A stretch of DNA of 64,000 bases from Bdellovibrio sp. GTDB taxonomy: Bacteria; Myxococcota; SpSt-1050. The position numbers and the translations under genes were made by a program. The notes below the pieces were generated by a model, which saw only the letters and a program-made list of their open reading frames with translations, ran no database searches and had not been told where the DNA came from. Where the stretch lies: contig DYEF01000065.1 in the NCBI GenBank assembly GCA_020725805.1, positions 1-64,000 on the forward strand. The letters are read 5' to 3'. Below, one piece after another: positions 1 to 8,680 of this stretch. How positions within the stretch are numbered: position 1 is the first letter of the stretch; each line of letters starts with the position of its first letter.

Positions 1-117
1 GGGGACGGATTATCTGAAGTACTTAAAATCATTATGAAAAGGATAAAGCAGATGCTTAGTAAAGAGAAAAAAGTGAATAAAAACCAGCTAAGATTTAGTT
101 TTGCGGAGGATGTATGA
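1..117 (+). CDS. C-terminal fragment of an unidentified protein
   Basis: An open frame enters from the left edge and ends at TGA 115-117, giving 38 residues ending in SFAEDV. The visible part is lysine-rich with an amphipathic helical look. I recognise no family; too little is present to assign one. The next gene starts 83 bases later behind its own possible promoter, so this is probably the last gene of an upstream unit. Confidence 0.45.
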   Translation, partial: GDGLSEVLKIIMKRIKQMLSKEKKVNKNQLRFSFAEDV

Positions 118-154
118 AAAATTTTGGGGTATTTCCAGAAGCAAAATTATTTAC

Positions 155-182
155 TTGACAAATAGATTATATAAATAATTAT
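155..182 (+). promoter_or_regulatory. possible sigma70 promoter for the aminotransferase gene
   Basis: TTGACA at 155-160 is followed, after 16 bases, by AATTAT at 177-182 (4 of 6 matches to TATAAT). It lies just upstream of the ATG at 201 and would give a short leader containing GTGGGG as a possible ribosome site. The -35 is perfect; the -10 is weak. Confidence 0.4.
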
Positions 183-200
183 GAACCGCAGTGGGGTACT

Positions 201-1316
201 ATGCATTTATCACCATTTAAGCTTGAAAGATTCTTTGCCAAATATGAATTTAAGGCACCGTATCTGCTCTGTACTTCCGACTGTGAGTCTCTCTCGTTCG
301 AGGAACTGATAAACCTCGATAAATCATACTATGAAAGAATAAAAAAATTCAGTCTCGGCTATGTTAATACAGACGGACAGGAGGAACTTAAAAAAGAGAT
401 TGCAGGACTATATACCTCAATAGGTCCTGAAAATATAATTGTAACCAACGGAGCCGAGGAAGCAATTTATCTCTTTATGAATGTTGCACTCAACAAAGGT
501 GACCACATAATCGTTCAGTACCCCTTCTACCAGTCCCTCGGGGAAATCGCCAAACACCTCGGAGCAAATATATCTTTCTGGGAGATTGAAAAGAGAGACA
601 GATGGGAACTGAATATCAGCTATCTCAGGGAAAATATCAGGGACGAGACGGAAGTTATCGTTATGAATATGCCTCATAACCCCACAGGCTATATAACAGA
701 TAAAAAAATCTTCAGTGAAATTACCGATATTGCAAGAGAGAGAAATATTCTGCTGATAAATGACGAAGTATACAGAGGGCTTGAGTTTAATTCGGAGGAC
801 AGACTGCCGAATATCTGCGACAGCTACGATAACGGGGTTTCTATCGGCGGACTTTCGAAGGCTTACGGACTTGCCGGTCTGAGAATCGGCTGGATTGCCT
901 CACAAAACAAAAACATAATTAACGAAATAAACCACTACAAGGACTTTACCACGATATGCAACAGCGGGATAAGTGAACTTCTGGCAATATTTGCACTCAG
1001 ACACAGAGATTATCTGCTCAGAAGAAGCCTCGGCATTATAAACGAAAACATAAAAATCCTGAACGACTTTTTTACAAGATTTTCCGGTATTTTCGGTTAC
1101 TTTCAGCCGAAAGGCGGCACTGTTGCATTTCCTGAACTAAAGACCGGGCAGGACATCGAGGAATTCTGCATAGACCTTGTAAACAAAACAGGCGTCCTTC
1201 TGCTGCCGGGCAATTATTATGATTATGACAACAGACACTTCAGAATAGGATTCGGCAGGAGAAATATGCCCGAGGCCCTTAATGTATTTGAAAACTATAT
1301 AAAAACAATTATCTGA
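201..1316 (+). CDS. PLP-dependent aminotransferase, class I/II
   Basis: 371 aa, fold-type I aminotransferase. Visible motifs are PHNPTG at 158-163, the NDEVY aspartate (D188) that pairs with the pyridoxal nitrogen, the Schiff-base lysine K220 in GGLSKAYGLAGLRIGW, and a C-terminal R348 in FRIGFGR that would bind the substrate carboxylate. The protein is slightly shorter than typical aspartate aminotransferases (about 395 aa) and resembles the group that includes capreomycidine-synthase-like enzymes, so the amino acid substrate is not known. It is followed after 47 bases by the small DUF2892 gene on the same strand. The family is secure; substrate specificity is not deducible here. Confidence 0.9.
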   Translation: MHLSPFKLERFFAKYEFKAPYLLCTSDCESLSFEELINLDKSYYERIKKFSLGYVNTDGQEELKKEIAGLYTSIGPENIIVTNGAEEAIYLFMNVALNKGDHIIVQYPFYQSLGEIAKHLGANISFWEIEKRDRWELNISYLRENIRDETEVIVMNMPHNPTGYITDKKIFSEITDIARERNILLINDEVYRGLEFNSEDRLPNICDSYDNGVSIGGLSKAYGLAGLRIGWIASQNKNIINEINHYKDFTTICNSGISELLAIFALRHRDYLLRRSLGIINENIKILNDFFTRFSGIFGYFQPKGGTVAFPELKTGQDIEEFCIDLVNKTGVLLLPGNYYDYDNRHFRIGFGRRNMPEALNVFENYIKTII

Positions 1317-1363
1317 AACCTTTTTCAGGAAAATATCATCATAATTCTGTCAGGAGGTGCGCT

Positions 1364-1558
1364 ATGAAGTGCAATGTAGGTGGTACAGACAGAATTCTGA
1401 GAGTAATAATAGGGCTAATAATTATCGCTCTTGGCATATATTTTGAAAGCTTTCTGGGATTCATAGGATTAATACCGGTTCTGACTGCTGTTTTCAGGAT
1501 ATGCCCGCTATATATTCCTCTCAGGTTTTCGACCTGTGATACTAATACAAAGGATTAA
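1364..1558 (+). CDS. DUF2892 (YgaP-like) small inner-membrane protein
   Basis: 64 aa behind an excellent AGGAGG site (1352-1357). The N-terminus MKCNVGGTDRILR, two short hydrophobic helices (about 11-27 and 28-45) and the end ICPLYIPLRFSTC match the DUF2892 membrane module, which occurs alone or fused to rhodanese as in E. coli YgaP. Function of the stand-alone form is unknown. Its stop codon abuts the stop of smpB on the other strand, so the two genes converge with no spacer. Confidence 0.85.
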   Translation: MKCNVGGTDRILRVIIGLIIIALGIYFESFLGFIGLIPVLTAVFRICPLYIPLRFSTCDTNTKD

Positions 1559-2011
1559 TTATCTGCGAGGTTTGAGAATCCTCTCAAGCCTCCTCTTTTC
1601 CTCTTTTGCCCTTATTCTGTCTCTCTTGTCTTCCTTCTGCCTTCCTCTTCCGACACCGATTTCTATTTTGGCAATACCCTCCTTAAAATATATCTGAATA
1701 GGCACAACAGTAAATCCCTTAAGAGTAATCTTTCCTTCTATCCTCTCAATTTCATGCTTTTTGAGAAGCAGCTTACGTTTTCTGTTCGGTTTATGGTTCA
1801 GAAAGGAAGCCGCCTTGTAATCCGCTATATGGGAATTTACCAGAAATGCCTCACCATTTTCAATCTTTACATATGCCTCCTTTATCGAAGCAGTACCGTT
1901 TCTGAGTGACTTGACCTCGGAGCCCATCAGCACCATTCCGGCCTCATACTTCTCGACAATCTCATAATCTCTGAAGGCATCCGGATTTTTACAGACTACT
2001 TTTACTGACAT
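1559..2011 (-). CDS. smpB: SsrA-binding protein SmpB
   Basis: 150 aa, the normal size of SmpB, the partner of tmRNA in trans-translation (rescue of stalled ribosomes). Diagnostic stretches are the N-terminal DYEIVEKYEAGMVLMGSEVKSLR, HIADY followed by HKPNRKRKLLL, and the basic C-terminal tail GRGRQKEDKRDRIRAKEEKRR that enters the decoding centre. The start has AAGG four bases upstream and overlaps the end of panC by 10 bases, so translation is probably coupled. No tmRNA gene was recognised in the window. Confidence 0.97.
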   Translation of the reverse strand: MSVKVVCKNPDAFRDYEIVEKYEAGMVLMGSEVKSLRNGTASIKEAYVKIENGEAFLVNSHIADYKAASFLNHKPNRKRKLLLKKHEIERIEGKITLKGFTVVPIQIYFKEGIAKIEIGVGRGRQKEDKRDRIRAKEEKRRLERILKPRR

Positions 2012-2859
2012 CGTGCCTTGAGTAACCTGTTGTCTATCAGACGGGTCTTTCCTACAAATACCGCTGCGGCAAGTACCATATCCTGCGAAAAATCACTGAC
2101 CGGTTTGAGATTTGAGGCATTCAGTATATCTACGTACTGAACCCTGATACCCCTGAATTTTTTAAGATAATCCCTGACGAAGCGGGTAATCATTGAAGGG
2201 CTCGAGAATTTCCCTTTTCTGTAAAGACCTGAGGCAATATAGAGACTATCTGCAAAACGGGCAGATATACCCCTCTCCTCTTTTGAGAGATATGAATTTC
2301 TGGATGACATTGCCAGACCATCTTCTTCCCTGACAGTCTCTGCACCAATAATCCTGACGGGCATATTCAGGTCTTCCGTCATTTTTCTGATGAGAAGATA
2401 CTGCTGATAATCCTTCTTCCCGAAAACTGCCGTATCCGGCATCACTATATTGAAAAGTTTGGCAACTACAGTGGCAACACCTCTGAAATGTCCCGGTCTG
2501 AATCTGCCGCACAGGGGTTTGGATATTTCAGTTACCTCGATATAGGTCTGGTATTCGGAAGGATATATACTATCAGAATCAGGCATAAAAACGATATCAG
2601 TACCCCGCTTTCTGAGTTTACTGAGGTCCCCCTTTATATCCCGGGGATACCTTGAAAGGTCCTCCTTTGGTCCGAACTGGGTAGGATTCACAAAAATGCT
2701 CACTACAACTATATCACCATATTCCCTTGCAATATCCACAAGCCTCAGATGTCCCTCGTGAAGATAACCCATAGTCGGCACAAATGAGATTGAACGGCCC
2801 TTCTTTTTGAGACTTAGAGCGGTCTTCTGCATACTGCTGACGCTTTTTATGATTTGCAT
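2002..2859 (-). CDS. panC: Pantothenate synthetase
   Basis: 285 aa. Condenses pantoate with beta-alanine using ATP in the cytoplasm, the last step to pantothenate and hence CoA. The nucleotidyl-transferase motif PTMGYLHEGH (H34 and H37) is present, as are VSIFVNPTQFGP, FGKKDYQQ and GLAMSSRNSYLS, all typical of PanC. A GAGG site lies 8 bases before the ATG. The gene sits between a deoxynucleoside kinase (5-base gap) and smpB (overlap) in one unit. No panB or panD is seen in the window. Confidence 0.97.
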   Translation of the reverse strand: MQIIKSVSSMQKTALSLKKKGRSISFVPTMGYLHEGHLRLVDIAREYGDIVVVSIFVNPTQFGPKEDLSRYPRDIKGDLSKLRKRGTDIVFMPDSDSIYPSEYQTYIEVTEISKPLCGRFRPGHFRGVATVVAKLFNIVMPDTAVFGKKDYQQYLLIRKMTEDLNMPVRIIGAETVREEDGLAMSSRNSYLSKEERGISARFADSLYIASGLYRKGKFSSPSMITRFVRDYLKKFRGIRVQYVDILNASNLKPVSDFSQDMVLAAAVFVGKTRLIDNRLLKARCQ

Positions 2860-2864
2860 ATAGA

Positions 2865-3503
2865 TTACCTCGCGGAAGGGATAAAATCCTGCCTGCCGCC
2901 CTTCATCTGTCTGATATTTTCAACAAGTTTTTCATAATCCTCAGGGTATTTTACAAAATCAATCTCCGATGTATGCACTACAAGGAGCGGTGAATTCTCC
3001 CACCTGTAGAAAAATTCATTATAGGCCTTAATAAGTCTTTCAAGGTATCCTATCGAAATATCCTTTTCGTATGGCCTGTTACGTTTTTTAATGCGGCTGA
3101 TAAGGACATCGATTCTCGCATTGAGATATATTACAAGGTCAAATTTTACAGGCTCCCTTATTACCAGATCCCAGATCTTTTCGTAGAGCACAAGTTCGGG
3201 GTCAGTAAGATTGATATATGCAAAAATTCTGTCCTTTTCATATATGAAATCAGATATTGTAACCTTGTGAAAAAGGTCCTGCTGCTTGAACTGTTCAACC
3301 AGTCTGTATCTCTCAAACAGAAAGTGAATCTGCGTCTGAAAGGCATATCTCTGAGGCTGTTTGTAGAATTTCTCGAGAAAAGGATTCTCCTCATGAGGTT
3401 CGAGTATAAGCCGCCCGTCAAAGGTCCTGCTAAGCATCTTTGCAAGTTCTGTCTTGCCAACTCCGATTGGTCCTTCAATTGCGATGTTCATCTGCTTAAT
3501 CAT
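2865..3503 (-). CDS. Deoxynucleoside kinase (dCK/dGK family)
   Basis: 212 aa. Phosphorylates deoxynucleosides for nucleotide salvage. It has the P-loop GPIGVGKT (11-18), the ERYR substrate-site region, the EKDRIFA segment corresponding to the family's D/E-R-S motif, and the lid R-N-R-P-Y-E. Size and motifs fit the bacterial deoxyadenosine/deoxycytidine kinase family; base preference cannot be read from sequence. A weak AGGA precedes M1; M5 is an alternative start. It is the first gene of the unit leading into panC and smpB. Confidence 0.88.
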   Translation of the reverse strand: MIKQMNIAIEGPIGVGKTELAKMLSRTFDGRLILEPHEENPFLEKFYKQPQRYAFQTQIHFLFERYRLVEQFKQQDLFHKVTISDFIYEKDRIFAYINLTDPELVLYEKIWDLVIREPVKFDLVIYLNARIDVLISRIKKRNRPYEKDISIGYLERLIKAYNEFFYRWENSPLLVVHTSEIDFVKYPEDYEKLVENIRQMKGGRQDFIPSAR

Positions 3504-3547
3504 AACTCAAATCCTAATTACAAAATTTACTTTTGTCTATGAAAATA

Positions 3548-5017
3548 TTATTTAATTTTTTCAATATAAGGCTTCTTTATTCCCTTATCCAGAAAGTTCT
3601 TCAGTTTATTCCTGCTGACGATATTATCATATAAATCCTTTTCATCTACTCCTTCACTGATAAGTTTTTCTGCAAGCTTCTTTTCGTTTTCTATTATCTT
3701 TTCCAGTATAGAAGCAGAAATAACACCTTCATATTTTACCCCGTTGATATAGACAGTGGGCAGAACCCTGATTCCGAGTTCACTCCCCTTCTCCTTATCA
3801 TTCTCCGTATACTTCTGAATCTTCTCCGAATCCTTCATCTGTCTGAGCTGCTCTGTATCTATACCGAGTGCTGAGGCAATTTCAAAAATCCTCTCTTCAT
3901 CTGCAAAATCAGGCTCTTCCATTATCTTATCGAATAGAACCCAGAACTTCTTCTGAACAAGGGCGGATGCGAGCAATTTTGCCACATTATCTGAACGTTT
4001 GTGAGATGAGAGCGGATAGTGTTTGACAAAAAGCCTTACCTCCTTCTCGTACTTTTTTACAACTGTATTTAATGCCGTATAGAAACGTTTGGTATACGGA
4101 CACTCATAATCGGCAAAAAGGACGATTGTAACAGGCGCATACCGTGGGCCCTTAAGAGGCACGAATCTCAGGTCCTCTTCATATATATTATCAGATTTCT
4201 TCTGAGCAGCATCAGGGTTGTCAGTCCTGTCCTTTATCTTTAGGCTGTATGCAACATCCTTTCCGTTTTTAACAAGTTCATTATATACATCACCCTTTTT
4301 GATTCCGGCCCTAAGAAGGGTTCCGGCCTTTTTAAGGTGAGTTTCAATAATACCCGAAATCTCTTCCTTTGTACCGAACTTATCAAACCTTACTCCGTTT
4401 ACAAAGAAGACCGGGGGGACATTGACGCCGAAATTCACACCAAGATTCATATCGCCGAGTGCCGGCAGTTTTGCGAGGTCACCCTCACCATATTTTTCGA
4501 ATACAAGTTTTGAGTCTATGCCGTTTTTTTCTGCAAAATCAAGCGCCGTTGGTTTGTCAATTGTTTTGCTGTTTACAACAAACTGAATAAACTCGTTCTT
4601 CTTGCCGCCATTTATGGAAAGTATAAACAGGTTCGAAAGCGGGATTGCGAGTTCGTTCTTATAGACAGGGAAAGAATAGAGATAGAGCGAAATATCGTTG
4701 TTCTGCAAAATGATATCCCTGAAAATCCTTACTGCCTCAAGCGTTTTTTCATCGCTGAAATCCGCAAAGAGGATAATTCTGACGATTGCATCACCAGAAC
4801 CCAATATAAGACGGGAAGATTCGGGATAGATCCTGTATACAGTATCCGGTGGCTCAACAGTTACTACAATATTTGTATTGGAAGGATTTCGGAGACTCTC
4901 TTTCGGGGTATCTCCTGAACCCTTCCCGACCCTGTCTGTACCTGTAATAAAAAAACCGATGTAGGCAAAAACCGATACCAGTACCAGTATACTAACAATA
5001 ACCCATTTCCTTTTCAT
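3548..5017 (-). CDS. Membrane-anchored protein with two DsbA-like thioredoxin folds
   Basis: 489 aa. Residues 5-24 form an uncleaved signal anchor, so the rest should face the periplasm. Two DsbA-type domains follow. The first (about 68-232) has FADFSDEKT where the CxxC site should be, with no cysteine, but keeps the cis-proline region (VPPV, about 200-203). The second (about 283-445) has FADYECPYT with a single cysteine C306 and its cis-proline at P420. C306 is the only cysteine in the protein, so classic dithiol oxidation is impossible; a monothiol, isomerase-like or binding role is more likely. The stop of the upstream kinase is 2 bases from its ATG, so the two are certainly co-translated. 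Confidence 0.85.
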   Translation of the reverse strand: MKRKWVIVSILVLVSVFAYIGFFITGTDRVGKGSGDTPKESLRNPSNTNIVVTVEPPDTVYRIYPESSRLILGSGDAIVRIILFADFSDEKTLEAVRIFRDIILQNNDISLYLYSFPVYKNELAIPLSNLFILSINGGKKNEFIQFVVNSKTIDKPTALDFAEKNGIDSKLVFEKYGEGDLAKLPALGDMNLGVNFGVNVPPVFFVNGVRFDKFGTKEEISGIIETHLKKAGTLLRAGIKKGDVYNELVKNGKDVAYSLKIKDRTDNPDAAQKKSDNIYEEDLRFVPLKGPRYAPVTIVLFADYECPYTKRFYTALNTVVKKYEKEVRLFVKHYPLSSHKRSDNVAKLLASALVQKKFWVLFDKIMEEPDFADEERIFEIASALGIDTEQLRQMKDSEKIQKYTENDKEKGSELGIRVLPTVYINGVKYEGVISASILEKIIENEKKLAEKLISEGVDEKDLYDNIVSRNKLKNFLDKGIKKPYIEKIK

Positions 5018-5019
5018 AA

Positions 5020-6963
5020 TTATTCCCTCTTTTCGAATATGACAATTTCCGTCTGATATAAAAGATATACAAGCCTGTTGATAATCTCATCTGATGTCAT
5101 TCTGTATTTCTTGTAGATTGCATTAAGACTCGTATTATTGAGGTCATAGGTAATTTTCAGTTCCTCAGGAGTAAGTCTGAAATTTTCAGGATTAATCACC
5201 CTTTCCTTTGCAAAAGTTATCTTACCTGAAACAAGCGGGGTAAGTGTCTTCTCTACGATCGAATAATTCATCTTGTTCCTTACGGCCTCGGATATGAGCG
5301 CAAACGCACCCATACCCATCGGATTTGAAATGTTCTTGCTGACCGAATGGGCATAAAACTCATATATTCCTTCTTCCCAGTTAAACAGTTCGAAATATCT
5401 CATACGCATCTGCTCGGTGAGCAGTTTTATCAGGTCTGCCGGTTTTATATAACCCTTTTCAATAAGGATATTCCCGATTTTCTGCTTCTTCTTCTCCTGT
5501 TCCTTAAGTGAGAGATTAAGACTCGCCCTCGTAATGATATTTCTGCTGACAAGGATCTCCCCGAAGAGTTCATCTTTCTTGCTGGTATCAATATGCTCGG
5601 GGAATCCGTCTCTCAGATAAACAGCCTTTTCGATATCATTATTCTTCAAAAGAAGTTTCCCTGTAACCTTTGCAGAGGCAAATCTGTAGAAGAGTTTTGT
5701 AACCGGCACTTCCTTCAAATAACCCTGATACTGCGGGCTTGTAGAAAACATACCCGTCTTATCTTCAGGTCCCGACTGAAATGCATCGAGAAGCTCCGGA
5801 TACTGGTCAAGAGGTTTGAAAGTCTTATTATCCGTGGAGGCAAAGGTACCCGGCGGCAGATTATATATTTTGATTATGTTTATCAGGGCATCGACAGCAA
5901 AAGGACCTATAACCTTACCCTGTCTGTCCTTGAGGAAAAATTTCAGTTCCTTTACCCTGCTTCTGGACTCCTTCTTCTTCGGACCTGCAGAATTTATATA
6001 TGCAGATGATTTCTGGGATATGTTATGAACCTGTTCAAGCAGAGTCTCATCCGTCGGGAAGAGAGAGCGCATAAACGAAGAGAGAATATTTACATTGGTC
6101 GAAAGCCTGTTCTCTATCATATACTGCATAATTGCCGAAGAGAACTCAAGCGCCGACTGATACCTCTCATCAGGGTTCTTTTTCAGTGCTTTTAAGAGTA
6201 TATCCGTCAGCCCCGGGCCCATATATTTAATCAGTTCATTTCTGTCTCTCGGTTTAGCCTCCCTCATCTCCTTGAGTGCCTCAAACTCATTCTCGATATT
6301 AAAATACATCTTCTGTGAAAAAATCTCATACAGCACAAGTCCGGCCACATAGACATCTGTACGGTGGTCGAGCGTCTTCCCCTCAACCTGTTCCGGGGAC
6401 ATATATCCTATCTTTCCCTTGATATATCCGGCCCTCGTTACATTTTTCTGCATTGCTGCCTTGGCAATACCGAAATCACCTATCTTTACCTCACCATCGA
6501 GTGAGATAAGAATATTTGACGGAGAAAGGTCACGGTGAATTACCTTCAGTTCGTGATTATCCGGCCCTTTTACATTATGAATATAGTCAAGTCCCTCGAG
6601 CAGTTCGAGCATTATATGGAGGCCTATATCTTCCGGTATTCTGATACCCGCACCTACACAGTACTCGATTATCGTCAGCAGGTCTTTCCCGTGGACATAT
6701 TCCATACAGATATAATACTCCTCATCCACCTGACCCACATCGAGAATCTGTATGATATTCGGGTGCATCAGACAGGACATCAGTCTGGCCTCATCGAGAA
6801 ACATAGTAATATAATGCTTGTCCTCTACAAGTTCAGGATTAATCTTCTTGATGACTACCAGAAACTGGGGGGTTCTGAGCGGCGTTGCAAGAAATATTTC
6901 GGCCATACCGCCCTTTCCTATCTTCTTTATCAGAGTATAATTTCCAAAAAGTACCGGTTTCAT
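5020..6963 (-). CDS. Ser/Thr protein kinase with GYF-like and DUF4388 (PATAN) domains
   Basis: 647 aa, cytoplasmic, no membrane segment seen. The eukaryotic-like kinase domain (about 8-280) is intact: glycine loop GKGGMAEIF (16-24), lysine K39, HRDLSPSN (D145 catalytic), DFG 163-165 and SPE 189-191. Residues about 340-395 resemble a GYF_2-type domain (FFLKDRQGKVIGPF...). Residues about 415-540 match DUF4388/PATAN (GYLKEVPVTKLFYRF..., then the LFGEILVSRNIITRASL and IGNILIEKGYIKPADL repeats), common in myxobacterial regulators. The combination suggests a signalling kinase whose output depends on protein-protein contacts. It is encoded between an M20 peptidase and the DsbA-like protein with gaps of 2-3 bases; the substrate is unknown. 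Confidence 0.93.
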   Translation of the reverse strand: MKPVLFGNYTLIKKIGKGGMAEIFLATPLRTPQFLVVIKKINPELVEDKHYITMFLDEARLMSCLMHPNIIQILDVGQVDEEYYICMEYVHGKDLLTIIEYCVGAGIRIPEDIGLHIMLELLEGLDYIHNVKGPDNHELKVIHRDLSPSNILISLDGEVKIGDFGIAKAAMQKNVTRAGYIKGKIGYMSPEQVEGKTLDHRTDVYVAGLVLYEIFSQKMYFNIENEFEALKEMREAKPRDRNELIKYMGPGLTDILLKALKKNPDERYQSALEFSSAIMQYMIENRLSTNVNILSSFMRSLFPTDETLLEQVHNISQKSSAYINSAGPKKKESRSRVKELKFFLKDRQGKVIGPFAVDALINIIKIYNLPPGTFASTDNKTFKPLDQYPELLDAFQSGPEDKTGMFSTSPQYQGYLKEVPVTKLFYRFASAKVTGKLLLKNNDIEKAVYLRDGFPEHIDTSKKDELFGEILVSRNIITRASLNLSLKEQEKKKQKIGNILIEKGYIKPADLIKLLTEQMRMRYFELFNWEEGIYEFYAHSVSKNISNPMGMGAFALISEAVRNKMNYSIVEKTLTPLVSGKITFAKERVINPENFRLTPEELKITYDLNNTSLNAIYKKYRMTSDEIINRLVYLLYQTEIVIFEKRE

Positions 6964-6966
6964 AAC

Positions 6967-8286
6967 TCACCCGCAATATTCCTTTACAAGTTGCTTAAGT
7001 AAATTCTTACCCCAGATGAGTGAATCTGCAGGTACCCTCTCATTTTCAGAATGAATAAGCTGGGTATATGAAAAATCACCATCAAGCTTCAGCGGTGTAA
7101 AGCCATAAACAGTAATTTTCCTCCTGCTGAAGTATTTTGCATCCGTAAATCCCGGAGACATATAAGGGGTAACTACTGCGCTCTTATCTTCATTCTCTAC
7201 AACCCTCTTTATCACATCGAATAACTCTGTTCTGCTTTCGAACTGAACCGGGTCACCATAGGATTCGACCTCGATCGTGACATCGTCACCTACGACCTCA
7301 CGTACCTCGTCAACGGCCTCTTCGAGGGAGATACCCGGCAGATATCTCAAATCAACCTTAAGATATGCAGTCCTTGGAATGACATTTACCTTATCACCGC
7401 CACTAAAGACGGCCGGAGATGCTGTATTTCTCAGAAGTGCCCTGAAATATTTCTTCTGGTTGACATTTCTGATGAGATTATCGGTCACTATTTCATTGGT
7501 CAGATTATAGAGCAGAAGCCTTAAAAACTTGCCTTTTATTCCCGCAAGATCACCTATGGTCTTTAAAAATACCGAAGCATCATTTGTAATATGAAGCGGA
7601 AGCGGAATATTCGAAAGCCTCCACGCAGCAAGTCCAAGTCTCCCAAGTGCATTTCGGAAAACAGGCATCGAACCGTGGCCGGAATCTCCTTCTGCAGTAA
7701 TTTTAAGCCAGGCAAATCCCTTCTCTGAAGTCATAACAGGATATAATCTCCTGCCGCCTATATTCATCGAGAATCCGCCAACCTCTCCGAGACCGAATTC
7801 GGCATCGATTAGTTCCGGATGTTTTTCAACGAGATATCTGGCTCCGGCCTGTGAGCCCTCCTCCTCATCGCAGGTAATTGCAAGAATGATATCCCTTTTG
7901 GGGCTGAACCCCTCTGCCTTAAGTTCCTTCAGGACGACCATCGACATTGCAATAAAATGTTTCATATCGAGTGCGCCTCTCCCCCAGACGGCACCTTCCT
8001 GAACAGCTCCCGAAAACGGAGGAAACTTCCAGCCTCTTTCGTCAGCAGGAACCGTATCTATATGTCCTGTGAGAAGAAAAGGAGTCCTTCCGGTTCCCTT
8101 TATACGGGCCACAAGATTCGCTCTTTTCGGAGATGACTCTATAATCTTAGGTTCAATACCAAAAGAACTCAGATATCTCGCACAATACTGAACGGCTTCC
8201 ATCTCATTGCCGGGCGGATTGGACGTATTAATTTTGATAAGATCCGACAGAAGACCTACAACCTCTTCCTGACTGTAATCAGACAA
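6967..8286 (-). CDS. M20 family metallopeptidase (ArgE/DapE/ACY1-like)
   Basis: 439 aa. Di-zinc amidohydrolase family that removes acyl groups or cleaves dipeptides. Ligands are visible: H75 and D77 in GHIDTVP, bridging D107 in GRGALDM, E141/E142 in TCDEEEGSQAG, a dimerisation-domain GHGSMP, and a late MSPGFTDAKYF. Cytoplasmic, no signal peptide. The start codon is TTG (rc of 8284-8286), chosen because GGGAGG lies 6 bases upstream and no ATG occurs before the conserved N-terminus. Its stop lies 3 bases before the kinase ATG. Exact substrate is not predictable from sequence. Confidence 0.9.
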   Translation of the reverse strand: MSDYSQEEVVGLLSDLIKINTSNPPGNEMEAVQYCARYLSSFGIEPKIIESSPKRANLVARIKGTGRTPFLLTGHIDTVPADERGWKFPPFSGAVQEGAVWGRGALDMKHFIAMSMVVLKELKAEGFSPKRDIILAITCDEEEGSQAGARYLVEKHPELIDAEFGLGEVGGFSMNIGGRRLYPVMTSEKGFAWLKITAEGDSGHGSMPVFRNALGRLGLAAWRLSNIPLPLHITNDASVFLKTIGDLAGIKGKFLRLLLYNLTNEIVTDNLIRNVNQKKYFRALLRNTASPAVFSGGDKVNVIPRTAYLKVDLRYLPGISLEEAVDEVREVVGDDVTIEVESYGDPVQFESRTELFDVIKRVVENEDKSAVVTPYMSPGFTDAKYFSRRKITVYGFTPLKLDGDFSYTQLIHSENERVPADSLIWGKNLLKQLVKEYCG

Positions 8287-8680
8287 ATTCCACCTCCCTG
8301 CTGAAACAGGAGATAATTATATAATTAAGTTTTTCAAAATAGTAAAACAGAAAATCAAGTAAATTTCGTATTACAATTAAGACCCAAAACCATTGAACAT
8401 AAGGCATCCCCTGTTTGTATAACTGGCACCTGACCCATAACCGGCAAAAATTAAGCAATAATATCAATATGTTACAGAGCTTATTGACAGATTCAGACCA
8501 GATCTTAAGCTGCAAACCTGAGCAGAAAAACAGAATATGAAAATGAATAAAAAGCGGATGATTCCTTCTTATAGTGCACTATCCACAACTTCACATTCCA
8601 AAGTTCATCAGACCCACATACGGCTTTTCAGAAACCGGTACGGTATACCGGTTAATATATCCTTATTGCTCAAAGTTTAT
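8287..8680. other. 394-bp intergenic region downstream of dnaK
   Basis: No convincing gene. It should hold the promoter of the M20 peptidase operon (an AT-rich palindromic stretch with TATAAT on the minus strand at 8316-8321, -35 unclear) and the 3' untranslated end of dnaK, including a perfect hairpin at 8633-8653. A 78-codon minus-strand frame crosses it but starts with TTG, has no ribosome site and resembles nothing. Confidence 0.5.
8633..8653 (-). terminator. hairpin downstream of dnaK, possible terminator
   Basis: A perfect inverted repeat, AACCGGTA - CGGTA - TACCGGTT, starts 28 bases after the dnaK stop. On the minus strand it is followed only by TTTCTG rather than a long U run, so it would be a weak intrinsic terminator or a 3' stabilising stem. 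Confidence 0.35.

Noticed and set aside
8279-8515. 78-codon minus-strand frame between dnaK and the M20 peptidase
   Set aside because: Starts with TTG, has no ribosome site, overlaps the peptidase start and its hydrophobic, Trp/Tyr-rich product looks like translated AT-rich spacer.
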